A stretch of DNA of 64,000 nucleotides from JADMJV01 sp964649085 (GCA_964649085.1 CAZYPN010000003.1:124001-188000), one strand, 5' to 3'. Numbered from the stretch's first letter, positions 8,843-18,426 are shown. Program-made: numbers and translations. Notes: generated from the sequence alone by a model not told the origin.

Positions 8843-9940
8843 TTGGAGCCATTTGCCGTCGAACTCTCAAAGGTCAGCAAGAGTTACAGCAACTACCAGG
8901 CCATTCAAGACATCAGCTTACAGATCCGCAAGGGCGAGTTTTTTTCTTTGCTCGGCCCTTCTGGTTGCGGAAAGACCACCACTCTGCGCCTGATTGCGGG
9001 CTTTGAAGAGCCCACCAGCGGCGACGTTCGCATCGACGGGGTGTCGGTTGCCGGCACGCCAGCCTACCGCCGCAACGTCAACACCGTGTTTCAAAGCTAC
9101 AGCCTCTTTCCCCACCTCAACATCTTCGAGAACATCGCCTTCGGCTTGCGCCGTCGCAAGATGGATGAGGAGCAGCTGCGCCGCAAAGTCGAGCAGTCGC
9201 TCGACATGGTTCAATTGGCGGGCAAGGGCAAAGGCCGGGTACAGGACCTTTCCGGGGGGCAGCAACAGCGTGTGGCGCTGGCCCGGGCTCTGGTCAACGA
9301 GCCCGCGGTGTTGCTGCTTGACGAGCCGATGGCGGCCCTCGATTCCAAGTTGCGCAAGGAGATGCGCGGCGAACTCAAACGCCTGCAGAAGAGCCTGGGC
9401 ATCACCTTTGTGCTGGTGACTCACGACCAGGAAGAGGCTCTAACCCTGTCGGATCGACTGGCCGTGGTTCATCGCGGTCGGGTCGAGCAGGTGTGTGTTC
9501 CTCGCGAAGTCTACGAGCGCCCCAGCACGCGCTTTGTGGCCGAGTTCATCGGCACCGCCAACTTCCTGCCCGTGCGGGTCGAGCAGATCGTCAACGGAAA
9601 GACGCGCGTGGCTCACGAGGGCCAGGACCGCACGTTCTGGGTTACCACGCGAGCCGGCTTTCAGGAGGGGCAACCCGCCGAACTCAGCCTGCGCCCCGAG
9701 CGGCTCTGGTTGGCAAGTGCACCTGCCGAAGGCCAGAACAGCGTGCCGGCTCGGGTTCTGGAGTCGGTGTTCATGGGTCCCATCATCCGCTTTACGCTGC
9801 AGTTAGAAAACGGACTCACCCTGCTGGCCGAGCGGCAGAATCGCGAGGAAGAGAGCTTTGCTCCGGGAGACCAGGTGCACGTTCACTGGGACGTACGCTC
9901 CGGCTCGTTGGTCGAGCGGGAGGCCTCGGCGGTCCATTGA
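8843..9940 (+). CDS. potA: polyamine ABC transporter ATP-binding protein
   Basis: A 365-residue ATPase powering polyamine uptake. Walker A is GPSGCGKT (residues 38-45), the Q-loop is in VFQSYSLFPH, the signature is LSGGQQQRVALARAL, Walker B is VLLLDEPMAALD and the switch His follows in VLVTHDQEEAL. The C-terminal TOBE-type regulatory domain (SLRPERLWLAS, then VLESVFMGP) is typical of PotA. The start is a TTG at 8843 with GGAG at 8832-8835 and 7 bp spacing; no ATG fits. It is the first gene of a potA-potD-potB-potC operon in which every junction overlaps. Confidence 0.9.
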   Translation: MEPFAVELSKVSKSYSNYQAIQDISLQIRKGEFFSLLGPSGCGKTTTLRLIAGFEEPTSGDVRIDGVSVAGTPAYRRNVNTVFQSYSLFPHLNIFENIAFGLRRRKMDEEQLRRKVEQSLDMVQLAGKGKGRVQDLSGGQQQRVALARALVNEPAVLLLDEPMAALDSKLRKEMRGELKRLQKSLGITFVLVTHDQEEALTLSDRLAVVHRGRVEQVCVPREVYERPSTRFVAEFIGTANFLPVRVEQIVNGKTRVAHEGQDRTFWVTTRAGFQEGQPAELSLRPERLWLASAPAEGQNSVPARVLESVFMGPIIRFTLQLENGLTLLAERQNREEESFAPGDQVHVHWDVRSGSLVEREASAVH

Positions 9941-10986
9941 GGCCGTTGCGGATTGCCCGGCTGCTGCCACGGCGGCAGTTTTTGGGGCAGGCGGCGGGTT
10001 GCCTGGGGGCGGTTCTGTGCGGTTGCCTCGAGTCGCCTCGTACGCTGAATTTCTACAACTGGTCGCTGTTCATCGGGCCCGACACCTTGCCCCGTTTTCA
10101 GAAGGAAACGGGCATTCAGGTTAACTACGAAGAGTTTTCCTCGGCCGACGTGATGTTTGCCAAGCTCAAGATCGGCGTGACGGGCTACGACCTGGTGGTG
10201 AGCCCCGACTACATGCTGCGCCGACTGATCCGCCATCGCCTGGTCGGCAAGCTGCCGCGCAAGGTGGCCCGAGACTCCCTCTATGCCCGGTTGCAAAGCC
10301 CCCCCTGGGACCCCCAGTTGGAGTATTCCATTCCTTACCTCTGGGGCTCCACCGGCATCGCCTATTTAAAGCACAAGGTAAGCAGGCCCCCCGACAGCTG
10401 GCAGGCGCTGTGGTCGGGGGAAGTGGGTCGGCGGGTCACCATGCTCGACGAGAAACGCGACACCCTCGGGGCCGCGCTCATTCACTGCGGTTTTTCGGGA
10501 AATTCCACCCGGCCTGAAGAATTGCAGGTGGCCAAGCAAAGCCTGCTCGAGCAAAAGAAGTGGGTGCGCCGCTATACCTCCGACTTTGTCGACGACCTCA
10601 TTCGCCAGGAAACATACCTGGCTCTGGCCTGGAGTGGCGATGTGCACACGGCCGTGCAATCGGAGCCTCGGGTGGGCTATGCGGTGCCGCGCGAAGGCAG
10701 TTTCTTGTTCGTGGACAATCTCTGCATCCCGGCTTCGGCACCCCATCCCGAGGCGGCCATGCAGTTTATCGAATACTACTTGCAGCCCGAGGTCGCCGCC
10801 GGGGTTACCAATGGTTGTGGCTATGCCAATCCCGTCGAGGCCGCCGAACGCTTTGTGCAGCCGGAGCTGCTCGCCGACCCCCTGACCTATCCTTCCAAGG
10901 AAGTGATGGGCCGACTGGTGTTTCAAGAAGATCTGGGCCCGGCCGAGCGCCTGTGGGACCAGATCTGGGAGGAGATCAAGCGATGA
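9937..10986 (+). CDS. potD: polyamine ABC transporter substrate-binding lipoprotein
   Basis: A 349-residue periplasmic binding protein of the PotD/PotF family. TLNFYNWSLFIGPDTLPRF opens the mature fold; GYDLVVSPDYML, YLWGSTGIAY, LAWSGDVHTAV and PASAPHPEAAMQFIEYYL are family landmarks. The start is a TTG at 9937 overlapping the potA stop as TTGA. The leader reads PRRQFLGQAAGCLGAVLCGC: a twin-arginine-like RRQFL followed by a hydrophobic run and a lipobox-like LCGC, so it may be a Tat-exported lipoprotein. It binds spermidine, putrescine or a related amine; which one cannot be told. Confidence 0.9.
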   Translation: MRPLRIARLLPRRQFLGQAAGCLGAVLCGCLESPRTLNFYNWSLFIGPDTLPRFQKETGIQVNYEEFSSADVMFAKLKIGVTGYDLVVSPDYMLRRLIRHRLVGKLPRKVARDSLYARLQSPPWDPQLEYSIPYLWGSTGIAYLKHKVSRPPDSWQALWSGEVGRRVTMLDEKRDTLGAALIHCGFSGNSTRPEELQVAKQSLLEQKKWVRRYTSDFVDDLIRQETYLALAWSGDVHTAVQSEPRVGYAVPREGSFLFVDNLCIPASAPHPEAAMQFIEYYLQPEVAAGVTNGCGYANPVEAAERFVQPELLADPLTYPSKEVMGRLVFQEDLGPAERLWDQIWEEIKR

Positions 10987-11840
10987 AGTGGTCTTCGCCT
11001 CCGCGCTGGCTGGGCTGGGCGCTGATCTTGCCCTTTTTGCTCTGGAATCTGACCTTCGTGCTGGCTCCTTTGCTGCTGGTGCTGCTGCAAAGCCTGTATC
11101 CCATGGGCGAAGAATACACCATCAGTCAGCAGGCCAGTCTGGCCAACTTCCATCAGGCCCTTCAGCCCGCGAACCTCCAAGTCATGGGTCGTTCGGCGCT
11201 GTATGCCGCGGCCACCACCCTCAGCTGCCTCTTGTTGGGCTATCCACTGGCCTACTTCATCGCCTTTCACGGCGGTCGCTATCGAAGCCAGTTGCTGGTG
11301 CTGGTGGTGCTGCCCTTTTGGACTTCTTACCTCATTCGCACCTTCGCCTGGATGACGCTGTTGCAGACCGAAGGTTTTCTCAACTTTGTGTTGCTGAAGC
11401 TACATCTCGTCGCTCAGCCCCTCACGTTGCTCAACACGCCAGTAGCGGTGATTCTGGGCCTGACCTACGGTTTTTTGCCCTTTGCCACCCTGCCGATTTA
11501 CGTAAGCCTGGAACATCAAGACCGCTCCCTGGTCGAGGCTGCCAACGACCTGGGGGCTTCACCGTGGGAGGCCTTTTGGAAGGTGGTCTTTCCCCTCTCG
11601 CTGCCGGGGGTGATTTCGGGCAGCTTGATCACCTTTGTGCCCGCGATGGGCGACTTTGTCTCTCCCGAGATCCTCGGGGGGCCCGAAACGCAGCTGATCG
11701 GCAACCTCATCCAGCAACAGTTCCTGGCCCTCTTCAACTGGCCCATGGGCTCGGCTTTGTCGCTGGTGCTGATGTTGCTCATGGTGGTATCGATGGTTCT
11801 CTATCTGAAAGCGGCCGGAGGTGAACGTGCGCGAAACTAA
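10983..11840 (+). CDS. potB: polyamine ABC transporter permease, PotB-type
   Basis: A 285-residue inner-membrane permease with six predicted helices. The EAA loop that docks onto the ATPase is EAANDLGASPWEAFWKVVFP. Other PotB landmarks are WTSYLIRTFAWMTLL and FVPAMGDFVSPEILGG. The ATG at 10983 overlaps the potD stop as ATGA, indicating translational coupling. It partners with PotC downstream to form the translocation channel. Confidence 0.92.
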   Translation: MKWSSPPRWLGWALILPFLLWNLTFVLAPLLLVLLQSLYPMGEEYTISQQASLANFHQALQPANLQVMGRSALYAAATTLSCLLLGYPLAYFIAFHGGRYRSQLLVLVVLPFWTSYLIRTFAWMTLLQTEGFLNFVLLKLHLVAQPLTLLNTPVAVILGLTYGFLPFATLPIYVSLEHQDRSLVEAANDLGASPWEAFWKVVFPLSLPGVISGSLITFVPAMGDFVSPEILGGPETQLIGNLIQQQFLALFNWPMGSALSLVLMLLMVVSMVLYLKAAGGERARN

Positions 11841-12615
11841 GCCGTCGCCTCTTTGGCTGCGCCTGCATGCGCTGGCGGTCTATTGCTTCCTCTATGCACC
11901 CATCCTCGTGCTGGTGTTGTTTTCCTTCAACACCGACCGGCGCAACAGTGTGTGGCGCGGTTTCACGCTGGAATGGTATGGAAAGTTGCTGCACAACGAG
12001 CTCTTGTTGAAGGCGCTTTACAACAGTCTGAAGGTTGCCTGTCTGGCCACGGTGCTCTCCACCATTCTGGGAACCACCGCGGCCCTGGCTCTCTCTCAGC
12101 ATCGCTTTCGCGGTCGCGAGGCCATCGGAGCTCTGGCCTATCTCCCCATGATGGTGCCGGAAATCGTCACCGGAATTGCCCTGCTGACTTTCTTTATCAA
12201 AATGGGAATCCAGCTCTCGATTTGGACCGTCATCCTGGCCCACGTATGCTTCTCGGTGGGTTATGTCACCGTGACGGTGCGCACTCGCCTGGCAGGTTTG
12301 GGGAAGAACCTCGAAGAGGCCGCTGCCGACCTGGGGGCCGATCCCTGGACGGCCTTCTGGCTGGTGACGTTCCCCCGCATCCTCCCCGGCATTCTCTCGG
12401 GGGCTTTGCTGGCTTTTACGCTCTCCTTCGACGACTTCGTCATCACCTTCTTCACCGCCGGTGTTGGAGCCGGAACCCTTCCGTTGAAGATCTACTCGAT
12501 GCTAAAGTTTGGTGTCACCCCGGAAATCAATGCCATTTCCAGCCTGATGCTGCTGTTCACGCTGGCCATGCTGTTTCTCTGGAGTCGCCTCGAAGGCGGA
12601 GTCAAGGGTCACTGA
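11827..12615 (+). CDS. potC: polyamine ABC transporter permease, PotC-type
   Basis: The second permease subunit, 262 residues with six helices. The EAA loop reads EAAADLGADPWTAFWLVTFP and the PotC motif LSFDDFVITFFTAG follows. The gene overlaps potB by 14 bp. Two GTG codons are possible: 11827 has GGAGG at 11817-11821 with 5 bp spacing and is preferred; 11821 sits inside that ribosome site. It ends the operon, 8 bp before the convergent SUKH gene. Confidence 0.92.
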   Translation: MRETKPSPLWLRLHALAVYCFLYAPILVLVLFSFNTDRRNSVWRGFTLEWYGKLLHNELLLKALYNSLKVACLATVLSTILGTTAALALSQHRFRGREAIGALAYLPMMVPEIVTGIALLTFFIKMGIQLSIWTVILAHVCFSVGYVTVTVRTRLAGLGKNLEEAAADLGADPWTAFWLVTFPRILPGILSGALLAFTLSFDDFVITFFTAGVGAGTLPLKIYSMLKFGVTPEINAISSLMLLFTLAMLFLWSRLEGGVKGH

Positions 12616-12623
12616 CCCGTGGC

Positions 12624-13310
12624 TTAGGGCCTGCCAAACCAACGGCTCCACAAGGAAGGCTTCGCGGCCGGTTTGCTCAACGCCACCAGGGCCAGTTCCG
12701 GATGCCGACGCACCTCGGTTTGGGGCCCGTATTTTCCCCAGGAAAACCCGTCGCCGGGTCTGGCCTCTCGCAGGTCGACCAGCCTCCAATGGCTGCCCAG
12801 TGCCTCAAGGAAGCTACGAGAACTCTCGTCTCGCGGCGGACCTTCGCAGGGATTTTCCCTCCAGATCCGGTGGGTCCAGTGTTGCAGGGCATCGCCCAGT
12901 TCGGAGCGAGCCGGCGGCAGCTTGAGTTGCTCTAGAAAAAGCTGCAAACTCAGCGATTGCAGCACCACCACGGGCGGGTCGTGGCAGAGAAAAAAGATGC
13001 GACCCGTGGCGGGCTCCAGGCTCCAACCGTTACCGCAGCCGTCCACCGCCAGAGTAATACCGTCGGGGAGAAACTCCTCCAGCACCTGGCCTTCCAGGCC
13101 GCCGGTGAAGTCGATGCCCTCCGAAACATGTTCGGCCCCGTCGATACCCGAGGCTACCTCGAGCAATCTGCACAGGACTGGCGGCAGCTGCTCGGCCAGT
13201 CGTTGCCTTTGGGCCGGAGATGGCGGCGGACGAAGTTTCAAGCGCCGCGACTCGCCATCGTCGTTCTCGTAGACCAGGCCCTCCAGGGCCAAAAGTTGCT
13301 GGGTGGTCAC
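12624..13310 (-). CDS. SMI1/KNR4 (SUKH) family protein
   Basis: A 228-residue soluble protein. The SUKH pattern is visible: LPPVLCRLLEVASGIDG, then FLPDGITLAVDGCGNGWSLEP, then GRIFFLCHDPPVVVLQSLSLQLFLEQL near the middle. SUKH proteins in bacteria are often immunity proteins for nuclease or deaminase toxins but also have other binding roles. No toxin gene is adjacent. It is the last gene of the ABC-2/PilT operon, 12 bp after the second PilT gene, so a role with that operon is as likely as immunity. The start is GTG. Confidence 0.72.
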   Translation of the reverse strand: MTTQQLLALEGLVYENDDGESRRLKLRPPPSPAQRQRLAEQLPPVLCRLLEVASGIDGAEHVSEGIDFTGGLEGQVLEEFLPDGITLAVDGCGNGWSLEPATGRIFFLCHDPPVVVLQSLSLQLFLEQLKLPPARSELGDALQHWTHRIWRENPCEGPPRDESSRSFLEALGSHWRLVDLREARPGDGFSWGKYGPQTEVRRHPELALVALSKPAAKPSLWSRWFGRP

Positions 13311-13322
13311 CCGGGGGGCTGG

Positions 13323-14573
13323 TTACAGGCCCGGAATATCGATGGGGAAGCCTTGATTTTTGAAGAACATCGGGTCGGTCATATAGTCTTTGGCCGTATC
13401 CAGAGAAATTCGCTTCTGCTTGAGCAGCTCCACAAGGCAGGAATCCATCGACTGCATGCCTTCTTCTCGGTTGGTCATGATGTAGTTGTTGATCTGGCTG
13501 GTTTTGGCCTCGCGCACGAGGGCCGGGAAGCCGGTGCGCGAGATGAGGATTTCGTGTGCGGCCACGCGCCCCGAGCCGCCGATGGTGCGCAGCAGTTGCT
13601 GGGCGATAACGGCCTTGAGCGACTCGGCCAGCATGGCGCGGATCTGGGGCTGCTGTTTGCCGGGGAAGACGTCGATGATACGGTCGATGGTCTTGGCCGC
13701 TGAGTTGGTGTGCAGGGTGGCGAACACGAGGTGGCCGGTTTCGGCCGCCTTAATGGCGTTGTAGATGGTCTCCAGGTCGCGCATTTCGCCTACCAGAATG
13801 ATGTCCGGGTCTTCGCGCAGCGAGGCTCGCAGGCCGTCGGCAAAAGAGAGCACGTGCTCGCCCACCTCACGGTGGTCGACCAGTGATTTCTGGCTGCGGT
13901 GGAAGAACTCGATGGGGTCCTCGATGGTGATGATGTGGGCCCGGCGCGTCTGGTTGATGAAGTTGATCATCGAGGCCAGGGTTGTCGACTTACCCGAACC
14001 CGTGGGCCCGGTGACCAGGATCAGACCCTGGTGCTCCTGGCACAGGCCGCGGATAACGGCGGGCAGCTTCAGCTGGTCGATGGTGGGGATGTTTTTGGGA
14101 ATGACACGGAAAACGGCCGCCATGCCGCGATTCTGGCGAAAGAGGTTGCCGCGGAAGCGGGCCAGGTTGGCGATTTCATAGGAGAAGTCCAGGTGACCGG
14201 TGGTGGCATACTGCCCCTGCTTCTCTTTGCTGACCAGGGGTAGCAGCAACTCTTCGGCGCGTTGCTGGGTGAACACCGGTGCCTGGGTGAACGAGATACG
14301 GCCGTGAACCCGTATCGCCGGGGGGTTGCCCACCGAGAGGTGCAGGTCCGAGCCCTCCGAGTCGACCATCAACTCGAGCATGTCCTGCAAGGTGTAGTTG
14401 GTCGGCAGAGTGTAGACGCGTTCGGGCGCCGTCTCGGCCACTTTTTCCTGTTGCTGCAGTTCCTGGACCTGCTCTTGAATCTCGTCGTCCCAGTTATTCG
14501 AGTTCAACAGGGCCATCTCGGCCTTCGAGGGTTCAGCACTGCCAGCCTTGGGGGTCTTCTTGAAAAAGTTCAT
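13323..14573 (-). CDS. PilT-family type IV pilus retraction ATPase (second copy, N-terminally extended)
   Basis: A 416-residue secretion-superfamily ATPase. It has a charged 75-residue N-terminal extension with a Gln/Glu-rich helix (EIQEQVQELQQQEK) absent from ordinary PilT, then the PilT N-domain (GSDLHLSVGNPPAIRVHG), Walker A GPTGSGKS, the Asp box EDPIEFFH, Walker B LREDPDIILVGEMRD and the His box TLHTNSAAKTIDR. The C-terminal retraction motif region reads FPALVREAKTSQI, less canonical than AIRNLIRE, so it may be PilU-like. It begins 1 bp after the first PilT gene ends. In known systems PilT and PilU act together in retraction. Confidence 0.9.
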   Translation of the reverse strand: MNFFKKTPKAGSAEPSKAEMALLNSNNWDDEIQEQVQELQQQEKVAETAPERVYTLPTNYTLQDMLELMVDSEGSDLHLSVGNPPAIRVHGRISFTQAPVFTQQRAEELLLPLVSKEKQGQYATTGHLDFSYEIANLARFRGNLFRQNRGMAAVFRVIPKNIPTIDQLKLPAVIRGLCQEHQGLILVTGPTGSGKSTTLASMINFINQTRRAHIITIEDPIEFFHRSQKSLVDHREVGEHVLSFADGLRASLREDPDIILVGEMRDLETIYNAIKAAETGHLVFATLHTNSAAKTIDRIIDVFPGKQQPQIRAMLAESLKAVIAQQLLRTIGGSGRVAAHEILISRTGFPALVREAKTSQINNYIMTNREEGMQSMDSCLVELLKQKRISLDTAKDYMTDPMFFKNQGFPIDIPGL

Positions 14574-14574
14574 G

Positions 14575-15654
14575 CTACTTGGCTCCGCTCTTTGCCTGGT
14601 CGGCGCCCTTGCCGATCAGTCGTGACTGATAATCGCTTTCGCTGATCAGGCCCTGCTTGAAGAGTTCGGTCAGATAGTCGTCCATCAGCACCATGCCCTG
14701 AGCCCGACCGATTTGCATCGTCATCGGCAGCTGGAAGGTTTTGCCTTCGCGGATCAGGTTGGCCACTGGCAGGTTGCCTACCAGAACTTCCACGGCAGCG
14801 ATGCGTCCCTTGCCGTCGGCACGGGGAACCAGCTGCTGGGCGATGACCCCGCGCAAGGATTCGCTCAACATCGTGCGCACCTGAGATTGCTGCTCGGCCG
14901 GAAACGAGTCGATCAGACGGTCGATAGTCTTGGCGGCTGAGTTGGTGTGCAGCGTGCCAAAAACGACGTGTCCGGTTTCAGCGGCAGTAACCGCCAGCTG
15001 AATGGTTTCCAGGTCGCGCAACTCACCTACCAGAATGACGTCGGGATCTTCGCGCAAGGCACCCTTCAGCGCCAGTTGGAACGACTCTACGTCGCGACCC
15101 ACCTGACGCTGATTGACCAGACACTTTTTGCTCTGGTGAACGAACTCGATGGGGTCTTCTACGGTGATGATGTGGCCTTTGCGGCTCTCATTGATGATGT
15201 TGATCAGGGCCGCCATCGTGGAAGATTTGCCCGAACCCGTGGCCCCGGTGACGAGCACGAGGCCTTGATGGAAGTGAGCAAATTTGGCCAGGTCTTCGGG
15301 CAGACCCAGGTCGGCCAGAGTGGGCACCTTCGAGGTGATGGCGCGGAAGCACAGGTTGGGACCGTTCTTCTGAATGTAGGCATTGGCGCGATAGCGGCGC
15401 CCTTGTAGTGGACCCGGATCGTCGATGGCCACGCCGAAGTCGATATTCTTCACCTGGGCCAGGCGACGAATATCGTCAACGGCCATGATTTCTTTCATCA
15501 TCGTGACCAGTTGTGGGGGGGCCAGGATCTGTTCCCCGATGGGGATCATTTCGCCGTAGCGCCGGATCATCGGAAGCGAACCCGAGGCCAGATGCAGGTC
15601 GCTGGCATTCTGGTCGTGCATGTACTTGAAATAACCGTCGATATGTCTACTCAC
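14575..15654 (-). CDS. pilT: PilT-family type IV pilus retraction ATPase
   Basis: A 359-residue hexameric ATPase that drives pilus retraction at the inner membrane. It shows NASDLHLASGSLPMIRRYGE at the N-domain, Walker A GATGSGKS, Asp box EDPIEFVH, Walker B LREDPDVILVGELRD, His box GTLHTNSAAKTIDR and the retraction motif PVANLIREGKTFQ near the C-terminus. The start is a GTG at 15654 overlapping the upstream permease stop as GTGA, so translation is coupled. Frames further upstream are non-coding. No pilin or PilB/PilC gene is in the window. Confidence 0.9.
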   Translation of the reverse strand: MSRHIDGYFKYMHDQNASDLHLASGSLPMIRRYGEMIPIGEQILAPPQLVTMMKEIMAVDDIRRLAQVKNIDFGVAIDDPGPLQGRRYRANAYIQKNGPNLCFRAITSKVPTLADLGLPEDLAKFAHFHQGLVLVTGATGSGKSSTMAALINIINESRKGHIITVEDPIEFVHQSKKCLVNQRQVGRDVESFQLALKGALREDPDVILVGELRDLETIQLAVTAAETGHVVFGTLHTNSAAKTIDRLIDSFPAEQQSQVRTMLSESLRGVIAQQLVPRADGKGRIAAVEVLVGNLPVANLIREGKTFQLPMTMQIGRAQGMVLMDDYLTELFKQGLISESDYQSRLIGKGADQAKSGAK

Positions 15655-17672
15655 GTGCTGCCCTTGCTCTCCCCTGATAACTGGTGGGTGGCAAATTCCC
15701 GATCTGCGAGCGGAAAACCTTTGCCTTGCAGGCCTCGCAACAGGTAAAGCAACAACCCCCAGCTGGCCAGCCAGGTCCAGGCGGGGAAGGCGGTGTAGTC
15801 CAGATGAGAAGCGTGCAGCAACAAGGCCAGTGCGTTGTTGCAAAAGTGCAGCAAGATGCAGGGCAGAATCGAGCCCGTGCGCAGTGCCACGAAAGTCAGC
15901 ACCATGCCGATGATGGCCGTGGGCAGCAGACGTTGCAATGAAAAGTGGAAGCAACCGAAGAGCAGTCCGACCATAAAGCAGGTGCGAAATCCGGGCTTCT
16001 GGTTGTCCCGGGGGCTTGCCCAGCTGTGCAAGAGCACCCCTCGGAAGGCGACTTCTTCGCAAATCGCCGGACTGGCGGCGATCAACACCAGCAGTTCGCC
16101 AGCTGTGGCCGTCTCGGGCAACAGGGTCTCGGTCATCTGGCGCACCATCTCCTCGGAGATGGGAACCATCCAGCTGCTGAGAATGGCCACAGAATTAGCA
16201 CAGATGTGCACCAGGGGGGCCAACAGCACAATAACGGCCCAGTTCATCGCCGAGGTGTTGCCCAGGCGTAAAGCCCGCCTCGCTGGTTGACGATAGAAGC
16301 GCAGCAACAATAGGGGCACGAGCAGCATCAGCCCTTGATTGACCAGCACCTGTCCCCTCAGCCCGGCCAGCGTTGGAAAATTGCCGGGCAGAATGACCAT
16401 CAGCGCGGCCATGCAGGCATAAAACCAGATGATGTCCTGTCCCAGCTGCAGCCGCCATTGCTCCTGGGGCACATCACTTACGGGACGCTCGTCTTCCAGT
16501 TCCAGGCGGCGCTCGACCAGCAACAAGAAGAAACCGGTCCAGAGCAGGCTGAACAGGGCGCCGAGCAGGAGCCAGAAAGGTGAGCCCTCGAGCAACACGC
16601 AGTCGCGAATGGCCAGCGAGAGTCCGGCCACTGGCAGCGCCACCACAACGGAAGCCAGCGGCATGCTCTCGAGCCAGCTCACTCCCGAAAGTGCTGCCAC
16701 CACCAGCAATGAGGGCATGTACAGCAGCTGTGCCTGTTTGAAAGATGTGGAGTGGGCCGAAATGGCCAGCAGCAAGGCCGCTACCAGGGCGGCCATGGCC
16801 ACGCCGAGCAACACCAGCAGCAGGCGGAAGCCGAAGGGGAGTGCGCTGAGTGCACTGCCTCCCAACGATTCCACCCGCCAGAACACGCCCAGTGCCTGGA
16901 GGACACCGAAGGCCAGGCTGACCACCAGCACGCTCAGCCACTTGCCCACGGCGATGTCCCTTCTCGTCAGGGCCGACACCAGAACGGTAGCCAGGCTGCC
17001 CCGTTCGCGCTCGCCAGCGATAGCGTCCAGGGCGGTGATCGAGCCGGTGCCGAAAAAAATGAAGACCATTAGAATGGGCAGAAGGGCGGCCACGATCTGC
17101 AATTTTTCTTGCTGCTCGGTGGCCAGGTTGACCGATTCCAGCTTGAGCACGTCTCGGCACACCAGGTGGGTATGTTGCTCCACATAAAGCTCGCGCAGAC
17201 TGGTCATGTGCTCGATGATTTCGTCTCGCATGGCGTCGCGGGCTCGCCATGAGCGTTCCCGACCCGAGGTGAAGTGAATGGTGAAGCGCGGCGTATCGGG
17301 CAGCGCACCGCGCAGAGCTCGCGGCGTCAACGTTCCGCCGCTGTTGGCCGATTCTTCGCGGCCCTCTTTTTCACCGATGGTCAGATAGAGTTCAATCTGC
17401 TCATTGCGCAGAGCCTGCAGCGGGTCGCCAGCCAGAGGCAGTTCGCGAAAACGCCCGCTGCGCAAAAGCAGCTGGCGCAAATCGGCTGGAGCCTTGCCGA
17501 CGATGGTAAAGAAATAGATGCCGCGGCGTCCGGGCTGGCCCTGTTCTTTGGCTCGCTCGAACGAGCGGGCCACAAAGGGAGCCAGCACCAGGGGCACAAT
17601 GACGGCAACCAGCACCAGTTGATGAAGATCGCGCAGCAGGTGGCGCAGCTCGAAGCGGAAGAGGGTCCACAT
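15651..17672 (-). CDS. ABC-2 (NatB-like) permease fused to CPBP intramembrane metalloprotease
   Basis: A 673-residue membrane protein. The N-terminal half is an ABC-2 permease with a large extracytoplasmic domain after the first helix and the loop GERERGSLATVLVSALTRR. The C-terminal part is a CPBP (Abi/Rce1-like) protease: EEVAFRG (Glu539-Glu540, Arg544), GLLFGCFHF (His near 576) and LLHFCNN (His near 609) give the expected catalytic set. Such fusions occur with NatA-type ATPases in several phyla. The start ATG 17672 lies 1 bp after the ATPase gene. Substrate and protease target are unknown; export of a peptide or ion is inferred from NatAB. Confidence 0.88.
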   Translation of the reverse strand: MWTLFRFELRHLLRDLHQLVLVAVIVPLVLAPFVARSFERAKEQGQPGRRGIYFFTIVGKAPADLRQLLLRSGRFRELPLAGDPLQALRNEQIELYLTIGEKEGREESANSGGTLTPRALRGALPDTPRFTIHFTSGRERSWRARDAMRDEIIEHMTSLRELYVEQHTHLVCRDVLKLESVNLATEQQEKLQIVAALLPILMVFIFFGTGSITALDAIAGERERGSLATVLVSALTRRDIAVGKWLSVLVVSLAFGVLQALGVFWRVESLGGSALSALPFGFRLLLVLLGVAMAALVAALLLAISAHSTSFKQAQLLYMPSLLVVAALSGVSWLESMPLASVVVALPVAGLSLAIRDCVLLEGSPFWLLLGALFSLLWTGFFLLLVERRLELEDERPVSDVPQEQWRLQLGQDIIWFYACMAALMVILPGNFPTLAGLRGQVLVNQGLMLLVPLLLLRFYRQPARRALRLGNTSAMNWAVIVLLAPLVHICANSVAILSSWMVPISEEMVRQMTETLLPETATAGELLVLIAASPAICEEVAFRGVLLHSWASPRDNQKPGFRTCFMVGLLFGCFHFSLQRLLPTAIIGMVLTFVALRTGSILPCILLHFCNNALALLLHASHLDYTAFPAWTWLASWGLLLYLLRGLQGKGFPLADREFATHQLSGESKGST

Positions 17673-17673
17673 C

Positions 17674-18426
17674 CTACGTTCCCAACGGTTGGGACAGATA
17701 GTGAACGAAAATGTCCTCAAGGTAGTGAAGCTCGGTGGCGGCTCGCAATTCTTCCAGGGTTCCCTGAGCCAGCAAACAGCCTCTGTTGACGATGGCAATT
17801 CGATCGCAGAGTTTCTCGGCTTCACTCATGATGTGGGTAGAAAGAATAATGGTCTTGCCCTGCTCTCGCAGCAGCTTCAGGCTGGTCTGAAAGTCCAGCG
17901 CCGCAATGACGTCCAGTCCCACGGTAGGCTCGTCGAAGATCAACACGGGCGGATCGTGGGCGATGGTGCGAGCGATGGACACTTTTTGTTTCATGCCCGA
18001 GGAAAGTTTCTCCACCCGGGCCTTCTGATAGTCGCCGAGCTGAAACTGCTCTACCAGTTGATCCAGTCGTGCTTCCAACAAAGCTTTGGGGTAGCCGTTC
18101 ACGAGCGCAAAAAATTCCAGGGTTTCCAAGACGCTGAGTCTGGGATAGAGGCCGGTTGAGGAAGAGTAGAAGCCCAGGCTCTGGCGAACCTGGTGAGGCT
18201 GCTTCTCCACGTCGAAGTCCAGAATATAGGCTTTTCCTGAGGTTGGGGGAAGCAGCGTGGCCAACATCTTCAGCGTGGTGGTTTTGCCGGCCCCGTTGGC
18301 CCCCAGCAGACCGTAAATTTCGCCGGGATGACATTGGAACGAGATCCCCTTGACGGCTTCCAGGTCGCCGCGGCCCTCGTCTCGATAGACCTTGCGCAGT
18401 TGTTCCACTCGTACGGGGACGGTCAT
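17674..18426 (-). CDS. ABC transporter ATP-binding protein, NatA-like
   Basis: A 250-residue cytoplasmic ATPase energising the two neighbouring ABC-2 permeases. Walker A is GANGAGKT (residues 42-49), the Q-loop is in LGFYSSSTGLYPRLS, the signature is LSSGMKQKVSIARTI (SSG in place of SGG), Walker B is VLIFDEPTVGLD and the switch His is in ILSTHIMSEAE. The ATG at 18426 overlaps the upstream permease stop as ATGA. The order permease-ATPase-permease suggests a heterodimeric exporter. Confidence 0.92.
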   Translation of the reverse strand: MTVPVRVEQLRKVYRDEGRGDLEAVKGISFQCHPGEIYGLLGANGAGKTTTLKMLATLLPPTSGKAYILDFDVEKQPHQVRQSLGFYSSSTGLYPRLSVLETLEFFALVNGYPKALLEARLDQLVEQFQLGDYQKARVEKLSSGMKQKVSIARTIAHDPPVLIFDEPTVGLDVIAALDFQTSLKLLREQGKTIILSTHIMSEAEKLCDRIAIVNRGCLLAQGTLEELRAATELHYLEDIFVHYLSQPLGT

